From NCBI GenBank assembly GCA_003028315.1, contig CP028150.1, positions 2,418,001 to 2,482,000 on the forward strand: a stretch of DNA of 64,000 nucleotides, read 5' to 3'. The position numbers and the translations under genes were made by a program. Positions 18,312 to 25,188 of the stretch are shown here, in pieces. This DNA comes from Neisseria mucosa (GTDB lineage: Bacteria; Pseudomonadota; Gammaproteobacteria; Burkholderiales; Neisseriaceae). Position 1 is the first letter of the stretch. Every line of letters begins with the position of its first letter. The notes below the pieces were generated by a model, which saw nothing but the letters and a program-made list of their open reading frames with translations, ran no database searches and had not been told where the DNA came from.

Positions 18312-19264
18312 TCAATTAAAATCAAAATAGGACAGTAGCGCATCGTCAAATCGGGCGTAATCAGACAATACGGTTCGCAGATACCGCTTAATATTCGCCC
18401 ACACCTTCTCAATCGGGTTGAGCTCAGGTGAATAAGGTGCAAGAGGCAATACCTTATGTCCCCATTTTTCCGCCATTTCCCGTAAGACACCCATACGGTG
18501 AAATCGCGCATTATCTAAAATAATCACCGATTTTTGAGTCAATGCAGGCAGTAGGCATTGCTGAAACCACGCTTCAAAAAAGACTCCGGTCATCGTATTT
18601 TGATAAACCATCGGAGCAATCAGCCGGTTGCCGACTTGTGCGGACACCAGAGATAAGCGTCGGTATCTTTTTCCACTTATCTGCGCTTTCACTATTTGCC
18701 CTTTCGGGCTGCGGGCATAGGGACGGAACAGGTAGCGGTCAAATCCTGTTTCATCCAAATAAACACGTTGGTAGTCGGGAAATTCGGCCAGCTGTGTCAA
18801 ATAATGCGTTACTTTGGCCGGGTCTTGTTCTTTGTAAGTGGTGGTCTTTTTTTGCACGTCATTCCCATCTGTTTGAGTGCATAGCAAACGGCGGCTGGCG
18901 TACAATCAAAATGTTTGGCGATTTCATGCAGATAGGCATCCGGGTGTTGCCCAACATATTGAGCCAGTTTTTGCCTATCCAATTTGACGGCATTTAGACC
19001 GGTAACTTGATGTTTTAGGCTGCTCGTTTGTTTTTTAAGGCGAATCCACAGGTAAAGCGTGTTTCTTGACAAGTTAAACGTTGCTGCGGTTTGGCTGATG
19101 TTTTTGCATTGTTCGTAATATAGTGGATTAACTTTAAACCAGTACGGCGTTGCCTCGCCTTGCCGTACTATCTGTACTGTCTGCGGCTTCGTCGCCTTGT
19201 CCTGATTTAAATTTAATCCACTATAGTTTAAAGCTTTGTTTCTTAAGTCCGCAGAGTATGCCAT
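18312..19264 (-). pseudogene. IS630-family transposase in two frames, with a 35-codon Correia insertion
   Basis: The upstream frame (19264-18809) has an N-terminal HTH (AATFNLSRNTLYLWIRLKKQ) and the downstream frame (to 18312) has the DDE catalytic domain: VYLDETGF, VIILDNARFH and YSPELNPIEKVW supply the D, D and E. The frames are offset by -1 at a run of seven As (TGC AAA AAA AGA), compatible with programmed -1 slippage or with a simple frameshift. Residues 15-49 of the first frame (SGLNLNQDK...FKVNPLY) are encoded by an inserted Correia element. Without them the sequence reads NYYEQCK, the expected family sequence. Activity is doubtful. Confidence 0.8.
19119..19225 (-). repeat. Correia element (short form) inside the IS630 transposase
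   Basis: 107 bp bounded by TATAGTGGATTAA and its inverse, with the internal hallmark CAGTACGGCGTTGCCTCGCC and GGCTTCGTCGCCTTGTCCTG. A TA is duplicated at the junction, so the net gain is 105 bp and the reading frame is kept. Confidence 0.93.
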
Positions 19265-19292
19265 GGTTAGACCTTCAAAGTTGAGTATTGTA

Positions 19293-19466
19293 CTATTTTA
19301 TTTTTAATTGACTATAAATCAGGAATACTTTGGACAATTTGTCGGCAGTCAGGTCGGGTTTGCCGACGTAGTTCATGCGGTCGTAAATGATAAAGTCTTT
19401 GCCGGAGGCAAGCGCGGAGGCGGTGGCAAGGAAGAGTAGGGATGTGGCACGGATAAATGGTTTCAT
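19293..19466 (-). pseudogene. Secreted protein, N-terminal fragment cut by IS630
   Basis: The 57-residue remnant begins MKPFIRATSLLFLATASALA, a clear signal peptide, followed by SGKDFIIYDRMNYVGKPDL and then LTADKLSKVFLIY. At LIY it runs into the IS630 terminal repeat and stops a few codons later (YSQLKIK). No continuation is visible on the other side of the element, so the gene is broken and probably also eroded. I do not recognise the family. Confidence 0.6.
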
Positions 19467-19833
19467 TGGGTTTTCTTTTTGGTGAAGGTCGGGGTTTGCT
19501 GTTTCGGCAATGCGGGGAGGACTTGATATAAATTAATGGGAAAGGTCTCGGCAAACAAGGAGGATGGGCTAAAAACAAGTCAAAGGTCTTCTAAAAAACT
19601 GTAGATTTGAGATTGGGCCAAATCCGTTTCATCCGTTTTCATTTCGGTGAAACCGCATTTTCAGACGACCTTTTTCCCATCCCGTACCCGCAAGCGCCTT
19701 TCTACCTGTCAAATCCCACCGAAAAAGCGTACAATCCCACGTTTATTTTTGAATTCATTATATTTTCAGACGACCTCCGTCAGGGAAAAGAGGTCGTCTG
19801 AAACCATTAGGCCCGTTGAAACACATGACCCAC
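19467..19833. other. Intergenic region upstream of mnmG with three DUS copies
   Basis: No gene is seen. It contains a single DUS (TTCAGACGACCT, 19661-19672) and an inverted pair (19765-19776 and 19791-19802) ending 31 nt before the mnmG start. The pair has no T run on either side, so it is not an obvious terminator. Confidence 0.7.
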
Positions 19834-21720
19834 ATGATTTACCCCAAAACCTACGACGTCATCGTCGTCGGCGGCGGCCACGCAGGCACGGAAGCCGCGC
19901 TTGCCGCCGCCCGCATGGGCGCGCAGACGCTTTTGCTCACACACAACATCGAAACGCTCGGACAAATGTCGTGCAACCCCTCCATCGGCGGCATCGGCAA
20001 AGGCCATCTTGTGCGCGAACTCGACGCGCTCGGCGGCGCGATGGCGTTGGCGACCGACAAATCCGGCATCCAGTTCCGCCGTCTGAACGCCAGCAAAGGC
20101 GCGGCGGTTCGTGCCACGCGCGCGCAGGCGGACCGCATCCTGTATAAAGCCGCCATCCGCGAAATGCTGGAAAACCAAGAAAATTTGGAGCTTTTCCAGC
20201 AGTCGGTTGACGACGTAACGCTCGACGGCGACCGCATTTCAGGCGTAATCACCGCGATGGGCGTGGAATTTAAAGCCCGCGCCGTCGTACTGACCGCAGG
20301 CACGTTTTTGTCCGGCAAAATCCACATCGGTTTGGAAAACTACGAAGGCGGCCGCGCCGGCGACCCCGCCGCCAAATCGCTGGGCGGACGCTTGCGCGAA
20401 TTGAACCTGCCGCAAGGTCGTCTGAAAACCGGCACGCCGCCGCGCATTGATGGGCGCACGATTGATTTCTCCCAGCTCACCGAACAGCCCGGCGACACGC
20501 CCGTGCCCGTTTTCTCCGTGCGTGGCAACGCCGAAATGCACCCGCGCCAAGTGTCCTGCTGGATTACGCATACCAATTTGAAAACCCACGACATTATCCG
20601 CAGCGGTTTCGACCGCAGCCCCATGTTCACCGGCAAAATCGAAGGCGTCGGCCCGCGCTATTGTCCGTCTATCGAAGACAAAATCAACCGCTTCGCCGAC
20701 AAAGACAGCCACCAGATTTTCCTCGAGCCCGAAGGCCTGACCACCAACGAATACTACCCCAACGGTATTTCCACCAGCCTGCCGTTCGACATCCAAATCG
20801 CGCTCGTGCGCAGCATGAAAGGCCTTGAAAACGCCCATATCCTGCGCCCCGGCTACGCCATCGAATACGACTACTTCGACCCGCGCAACCTCAAAGCCAG
20901 CCTCGAAACCAAAACCATCCAAGGCCTCTTCTTCGCCGGACAAATCAACGGCACGACCGGTTACGAAGAAGCCGCCGCGCAAGGCCTGCTCGCAGGCGCA
21001 AACGCCGTGCAATACGTCCGTGAACAAGACCCGCTCCTACTTCGCCGCGAACAAGCCTATCTCGGCGTATTGGTGGACGACCTCATCACCAAAGGCGTGA
21101 ACGAGCCTTACCGAATGTTCACCAGCCGCGCCGAATACCGCCTGCAACTTAGGGAAGACAACGCCGATATGCGCCTGACCGAAGACGGCTACAAAATCGG
21201 CTTAGTGGGTGAAGAACAATGGCGCATGTTCAACGAAAAACGCGAAGCCATCGAACGCGAAATCCAACGTTTGAAAACAACGTGGTACACGCCGCAAAAA
21301 CTCGCCGAAGAAGAGCAGCTGCGCGTATTCGGCCAAAAACTCAGCCGCGAAGCCAACCTGCACGACCTCCTGCGCCGCCCGAACCTCGACTACGCCACAC
21401 TGATGACGCTCGAAGGCGCAAGGTCGTCTGAAAACCTGTCTGCCGAAGTGGTCGAACAAGTCGAAATCCAAGTCAAATACCAAGGCTATATCGACCGCCA
21501 AAACGAAGAAATCGACAGCCGCCGCGATATCGAAACCTTAAAGCTGCCCGACGACATCGATTACAGCAAAGTCAAAGGCTTGTCGGCAGAAGTGCAGCAA
21601 AAGCTCAACCAGCACAAACCCGAAACCGTCGGCCAAGCCAGCCGCATCTCCGGCGTAACGCCTGCGGCGGTGGCGTTGCTGATGGTGCATTTGAAACGCG
21701 GGTTTAAGGGGGCGAAGTAG
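19834..21720 (+). CDS. mnmG: tRNA uridine-5-carboxymethylaminomethyl modification enzyme MnmG (GidA)
   Basis: MnmG, with MnmE, uses FAD and methylene-THF to install the cmnm5 group on U34 of several tRNAs. The 628-aa product starts MIYPKTYDVIVVGGGHAGTE, the family start with the FAD-binding GGGHAG motif. In-frame TTG (19816) and ATG (19825) upstream starts would add residues not seen in the family. Conserved SCNPSIGGIGKGHLVRE follows. Two DUS 12-mers lie inside the coding sequence (20415-20426 and 21421-21432), read as GRLK and RSSEN. The last ~265 bp are duplicated at 23404-23670. Confidence 0.96.
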   Translation: MIYPKTYDVIVVGGGHAGTEAALAAARMGAQTLLLTHNIETLGQMSCNPSIGGIGKGHLVRELDALGGAMALATDKSGIQFRRLNASKGAAVRATRAQADRILYKAAIREMLENQENLELFQQSVDDVTLDGDRISGVITAMGVEFKARAVVLTAGTFLSGKIHIGLENYEGGRAGDPAAKSLGGRLRELNLPQGRLKTGTPPRIDGRTIDFSQLTEQPGDTPVPVFSVRGNAEMHPRQVSCWITHTNLKTHDIIRSGFDRSPMFTGKIEGVGPRYCPSIEDKINRFADKDSHQIFLEPEGLTTNEYYPNGISTSLPFDIQIALVRSMKGLENAHILRPGYAIEYDYFDPRNLKASLETKTIQGLFFAGQINGTTGYEEAAAQGLLAGANAVQYVREQDPLLLRREQAYLGVLVDDLITKGVNEPYRMFTSRAEYRLQLREDNADMRLTEDGYKIGLVGEEQWRMFNEKREAIEREIQRLKTTWYTPQKLAEEEQLRVFGQKLSREANLHDLLRRPNLDYATLMTLEGARSSENLSAEVVEQVEIQVKYQGYIDRQNEEIDSRRDIETLKLPDDIDYSKVKGLSAEVQQKLNQHKPETVGQASRISGVTPAAVALLMVHLKRGFKGAK

Positions 21721-21860
21721 GCTGCTTGAAAGTGCAGGCTGCACACAAATAGCCGTCATGAAACAATAGGAATGAAATCCGTTTTTCAGACGGTATGAAG
21801 ATTTCGAGCACATACCACGCGCCCATACATGAACGTTTTTAAAACCATAAGAGAATTAAA

Positions 21861-23216
21861 ATGAAGCATTTGACAAAATTACTGGCAACCGCATTGCTGG
21901 CTTTGGGTTTGAATCAGGCAGTTTGGGCGGATGACGCATTGGATTTCCGGCAAACCCTGCAGTTGGCGGAACAGGGATATGCCTATGCCCAATATAATTT
22001 GGGTGTGATGTATGAAAACGGACGAGGCGTACGCCAAGACTATGCCGAAGCGGTCAAATGGTATCGCCAAGCGGCAGCGCAGGGGTTTGCCGACGCCCAA
22101 TTTAATTTGGGTGTTATGTATGGCAACGGACAAGGCGTGCGCCAAGACTATGCCGAAGCACTCAGATGGTATCGCAAAGCAGCAGAACAGGGGGATGCCT
22201 ATGCCCAATATAATTTGGGTGTTATGTATGAAAAAGGACAAGGCGTACGCCAAGACTATGCCGAAGCGGTCAAATGGTATCGCCAAGCGGCGGATCAGGG
22301 GTATGTCAAAGCCCAATATAATCTGGGTGTGATGTATAACAACGGGCAAGGCGTGCGCCAAGACCATGCCGAAGCACTCGGATGGTATCGCAAAGCGACG
22401 GAACAGGGACATGCTGAAGCCCAATATAATTTGGGTCTGATGTATCACATCGGACAAGGCGTGCGCCAAGACTATGCCGAAGCATTCAGATGGTTTCGCG
22501 AAGCGGCGGAGCAGGGGTATGTCAAAGCCCAATATAATCTGGGTGTTATGTATGACAACGGACAAGGCGTGCGCCAAGACTATGCCGAAGCAGTCAAATG
22601 GTATCGCCAAGCGGCAGAACAGGGGGATGCCTATGCCCAAAATAATCTAGGGGCGATGTATTACAACGGATATGGCGTGCGCCAAGACTATGCTGAAGCG
22701 CTCAGATGGTTTCGCAAAGCAGCAGAACAGGGGAATGCCGATGCCCCAAATAATCTAGGGGCGATGTATTACAACGGATATGGCGTGCGCCAAGACTATG
22801 CCGAAGCAGTCAAATGGTATCGCCAAGCGGCGGATCAGGGGAATGCCGATGCCCAAAATAATCTAGGGGCGATGTATTACAACGGATATGGCGTGCACCA
22901 AGACTATGCTGAAGCGCTCAGATGGTTTCGCAAAGCAACGGAACAGGGGGATGCCGATGCTCAATTTAATTTGGGTGTTATGTATGACAACGGACAAGGC
23001 GTACGCCAAGACGATGCCGAAGCGTTCAGATGGTTTCGTAAAGCGGCGGAACAGGGACATGCCGAAGCCCAATATAATTTGGGTGAGATGTATCACATCG
23101 GACAAGGCGTGCGCCAAGATTTGCATCTTAGCAAGGAATGGTTCGGTAAAGCATGTGATGGTGGAGTTCAAGAAGCCTGCAACCAATACCGCTATTTAAA
23201 TCAGAAAGGTTATTGA
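21861..23216 (+). CDS. Secreted Sel1-repeat (tetratricopeptide-like) protein
   Basis: The 451-aa product begins with a signal peptide (MKHLTKLLATALLALGLNQAVWA, cleavage near residue 23) and is then almost entirely Sel1-like repeats. There are eleven units of 36 residues, each with AQYNLGVMYxNGQGVRQDYAEAxxWYRKAAEQG, encoded by ~108-bp tandem DNA repeats. A short cysteine-containing tail (CDGGVQEACNQY) closes it. Sel1 proteins are periplasmic or secreted scaffolds for protein contacts; no enzymatic function is implied. Repeats 7-9 are nearly identical in DNA, pointing to recent expansion. The gene lies between mnmG and a duplicated mnmG tail, so it was probably acquired. Confidence 0.9.
   Translation: MKHLTKLLATALLALGLNQAVWADDALDFRQTLQLAEQGYAYAQYNLGVMYENGRGVRQDYAEAVKWYRQAAAQGFADAQFNLGVMYGNGQGVRQDYAEALRWYRKAAEQGDAYAQYNLGVMYEKGQGVRQDYAEAVKWYRQAADQGYVKAQYNLGVMYNNGQGVRQDHAEALGWYRKATEQGHAEAQYNLGLMYHIGQGVRQDYAEAFRWFREAAEQGYVKAQYNLGVMYDNGQGVRQDYAEAVKWYRQAAEQGDAYAQNNLGAMYYNGYGVRQDYAEALRWFRKAAEQGNADAPNNLGAMYYNGYGVRQDYAEAVKWYRQAADQGNADAQNNLGAMYYNGYGVHQDYAEALRWFRKATEQGDADAQFNLGVMYDNGQGVRQDDAEAFRWFRKAAEQGHAEAQYNLGEMYHIGQGVRQDLHLSKEWFGKACDGGVQEACNQYRYLNQKGY
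21966..23150 (+). repeat. Tandem ~108-bp repeats within the Sel1 gene
   Basis: Eleven in-frame units, recognisable by GGCGTGCGCCAAGACTATGC in nearly every one. The copies around 22640-22965 are almost the same sequence three times over. Slippage or recombination between units would change length by whole 36-residue repeats without breaking the frame. Confidence 0.9.
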
Positions 23217-23258
23217 ACGGCTTGTGATGCCCTTGTATTCGCAATTCAAGCGCAATGC

Positions 23259-23382
23259 TTAAATGCTATTGGCGAGCGCCACTAAAAACAAATCACCCGA
23301 CATCTCATCATCCAATGCTTTTCTCGTCCAGCGGTTGAGGGCTTCTTCAACCGCCTTAGTCCGTTTGACATTCGGCCAGTGC
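23259..23382 (-). pseudogene. 3' fragment of an unrecognised gene
   Basis: On - an open frame runs in from the junction with the mnmG duplicate and ends at a TAA: HWPNVKRTKAVEEALNRW then TRKALDDEMSGDLFLVALA then NSI. It has no start and abuts the duplicated mnmG tail exactly, so it looks like the C-terminus of a gene left behind by rearrangement. The family is not recognised, and it could be chance reading. Confidence 0.4.
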
Positions 23383-23394
23383 AGGCTGCCTGAA
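23383..23394 (+). repeat. Foreign-dialect DUS (AGGCTGCCTGAA)
   Basis: The 12-mer equals the dialect reported for Simonsiella, not the AGGTCGTCTGAA used elsewhere in the window. It occupies the position, just ahead of the duplicated tail, where the intact mnmG has its own AGGTCGTCTGAA. Confidence 0.75.
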
Positions 23395-23400
23395 AACGTG

Positions 23401-23670
23401 ATTGAGCAAGTCGAAATCCAAGTCAAATACCAAGGCTATATCGACCGCCAAAACGAAGAAATCGACAGCCGCCGCGACATCGAAACCTTAAAGCTGCCCG
23501 ACGACATCGATTACAGCAAAGTCAAAGGTTTGTCGGCAGAAGTGCAGCAAAAGCTCAACCAGCACAAACCCGAAACCGTCGGCCAAGCCAGCCGCATCTC
23601 CGGCGTAACCCCTGCCGCCGTCGCATTGTTGATGGTGCATTTGAAGCGTGGATTTAAGGATGCCAAGTAA
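23401..23670 (+). pseudogene. Duplicated 3' end of mnmG
   Basis: From EQVEIQVKYQGYIDRQNEE to the stop this repeats the last ~88 codons of mnmG, with only a few base differences at first and more towards the 3' end (for example the last codons GFKDAK against GFKGAK). It lacks the FAD domain and cannot act as MnmG. It probably marks an integration or recombination event that placed the Sel1 gene here. Confidence 0.9.
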
Positions 23671-23686
23671 GGGTTAATTTGAATAA

Positions 23687-23718
23687 AGGCCGTCTGAAAG
23701 TTTCAGACGGCCTTTTTT
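23687..23718 (+). terminator. Terminator built from a different DUS dialect
   Basis: AGGCCGTCTGAA (23687-23698) pairs with TTCAGACGGCCT (23702-23713) and is followed by TTTT. The dialect AGGCCGTCTGAA is that of other Neisseria species, unlike nearly all other terminators here. Confidence 0.85.
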
Positions 23719-23994
23719 AATACCGGCACATATTTATGTAGATTAAAATAGAACGTATCCCTGCTGTCATTCTCGTGCAGGCGTGAATCCAGAAGCGGTT
23801 CCGTAATTCGGATACTTGTATCCGATACAGCCGTTACTCCACAATCTCGGATTCAAAAATCTGGCCTATGGCTACTGCTTTTAAGCCTCTTTATGGCTTT
23901 GAAAAGGAAGGCAAAGGGCAGATGTTCATCGTACGTGCGATTTTTTAAAAATGCTGTCAAAAACATATCGAATTACTTGGTCGAAAGGAAAAAT

Positions 23995-24411
23995 ATGTCA
24001 CTTCGCCCCGTACTGCCAATCGCCACTGCTACCTTCATCCAACTGTATTGGGCAACGAATCAGCTGAGCGAAAATACAGATAATAGCTGTCTTTCTGATA
24101 GCTGGTTTTGTAACTATTACACACATATCGCCCTTGATGCGCTGGTTGTGTCGTTGCTATATGTCTCAGTGTCGGTCGTCCCTCTTCTAAAACACCATCC
24201 GCACGTCCGTTTTGCCATTGGAGGATGGTGGCTGGTCGGTTTGTGGTTTTTCGCGGATATGGAGATATGGAATGCTTACGAAGGCAGTTGGAGTACTTAC
24301 GATTTTGTTGAAACCATCCATACTGTATGGCAGTTGGTGGCTATTCCCTTTTTAGCAACTGCCGTGCTAACACTGTTGCTGCTTTATCGGTTGCGGTTTC
24401 GGGCTATCTAA
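23995..24411 (+). CDS. Unknown membrane protein, four predicted transmembrane helices
   Basis: Not recognised. The 138-aa product starts MSLRPVLPIATATFIQLYWA, with AAAGGA 7 nt upstream; a longer in-frame start at 23893 has no ribosome-binding site. Four hydrophobic segments are visible, at about residues 5-18, 40-61, 69-88 and 109-131. The loop CLSDSWFCNYYTH has two cysteines. It stands alone between the mnmG duplicate and the KAP NTPase region, in an area with no local DUS and lower GC than the flanking housekeeping genes. Confidence 0.6.
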   Translation: MSLRPVLPIATATFIQLYWATNQLSENTDNSCLSDSWFCNYYTHIALDALVVSLLYVSVSVVPLLKHHPHVRFAIGGWWLVGLWFFADMEIWNAYEGSWSTYDFVETIHTVWQLVAIPFLATAVLTLLLLYRLRFRAI

Positions 24412-24596
24412 AAGCTCATCAGTCTCTATAGCAGCCGCAGGTCAGATAATTCTTGTGTTTCGACACATCTGTTACTACAAGATGTCAGATTCAAGAATCT
24501 GACTTGCGGTAGGTTTTCAAAGTCTACAAAAGCAGCCTACACATTAAAATTGATGTGTAAAACCCAACCTGAAAATCAAATAAACAAGGAGTAACA

Positions 24597-25055
24597 ATGG
24601 GCTTTTCTCTATATTTCTACCGCTTTGAAAATGGCGAACAGGTAGACGGCAACCGCGAAGGTGCAAAATCATTTTTAAACAGCAGAAGACTAGATAGCTG
24701 CCTTCGTGATAAGGACGGCAACTATTTAGAGTTTGATGACTGTTCCACAGATTTGGAAATAACGGATTTCAATGATAGGGAATGCCAGTTTGAAGGAAAT
24801 ATTGGTCATGCATATTTAACGGATGAGGAGTGTAGTTTCATCTATGAGCTGTGCCGTGCTGCGGATTGGGTGATTGTTAATCCGCAAGTTAGCGATACTG
24901 AACCCTTATTTATCTTATTAGAACAAGACACTGCACAACATTTACCGGAAGAATATAGTGATAACTATACTGTCATATCTTCTGGAGAAGAGCTACAAAT
25001 GCTGCTTTTAAACGGATTTCATCAGTTTCAAGCTTGGAAAAACCGTATTTTGTAG
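24597..25055 (+). CDS. Unknown acidic protein
   Basis: Not recognised. The 152-aa product, starting MGFSLYFYRFENGEQVDG, is acidic and cytoplasmic with no membrane segment; AAGGAG lies 7 nt upstream. Small acidic single-domain proteins in such accessory spots are often immunity proteins, but nothing in the sequence proves this. A dRS3 repeat and then a KAP-type NTPase gene follow. Lower GC than the core genes. Confidence 0.6.
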   Translation: MGFSLYFYRFENGEQVDGNREGAKSFLNSRRLDSCLRDKDGNYLEFDDCSTDLEITDFNDRECQFEGNIGHAYLTDEECSFIYELCRAADWVIVNPQVSDTEPLFILLEQDTAQHLPEEYSDNYTVISSGEELQMLLLNGFHQFQAWKNRIL

Positions 25056-25119
25056 TAACTGTATTTTTGTCCGACGGGGTGAAAAATACAGTTGCTACGG
25101 GTGAATGATTGCGGTCTGG

Positions 25120-25139
25120 ATTCCCGCCTGCGCGGGAAT
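25120..25139. repeat. dRS3 repeat
   Basis: ATTCCCGCCTGCGCGGGAAT, the neisserial 20-mer with ATTCCC/GGGAAT arms. These are known integration targets for some filamentous phages and break-points of rearrangements. Confidence 0.9.
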
Positions 25140-25188
25140 GACGATGCGGGTATTCTTACTTAAATTTATGATTAAACAAAGGGATGAC

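Larger units (their letters stand above)
18307..19316 (-). mobile_element. IS630-family insertion sequence carrying a Correia element
   Basis: About 1.0 kb with near-perfect terminal inverted repeats: TATAGTCAATTAAAATCAAAAT at the left end and the inverse of TATAGTCAATTAAAAATAAAAT at the right. The element ends in TA, as expected for IS630/Tc1 transposition into TA sites. It carries the two transposase frames described below, and a 107-bp Correia element is inserted in the first. It has interrupted a secreted-protein gene on -. Confidence 0.85.

Noticed and set aside
18542..18997. A 151-codon frame on + inside the IS630 element
   Set aside because: It lies opposite the transposase, whose DDE motifs are clear on the other strand.
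21966..23150. Regular repeats suggesting a CRISPR array
   Set aside because: The repeats are contiguous 108-bp in-frame units without unique spacers and encode Sel1 motifs.
23401..23670. A second functional mnmG
   Set aside because: Only the last ~88 codons are present, without FAD-binding or catalytic parts.
23263..23670. A 135-codon frame on + spanning the mnmG duplicate
   Set aside because: The part before the duplicate has no family match, no ribosome-binding site and crosses the junction with foreign sequence.
25105..25188. A 28-residue extension of the KAP NTPase (IAVWIPACAGMT...)
   Set aside because: The peptide is a translation of the dRS3 repeat and its usual flank. The ATG at 25189 has AAAGGGA ahead of it.
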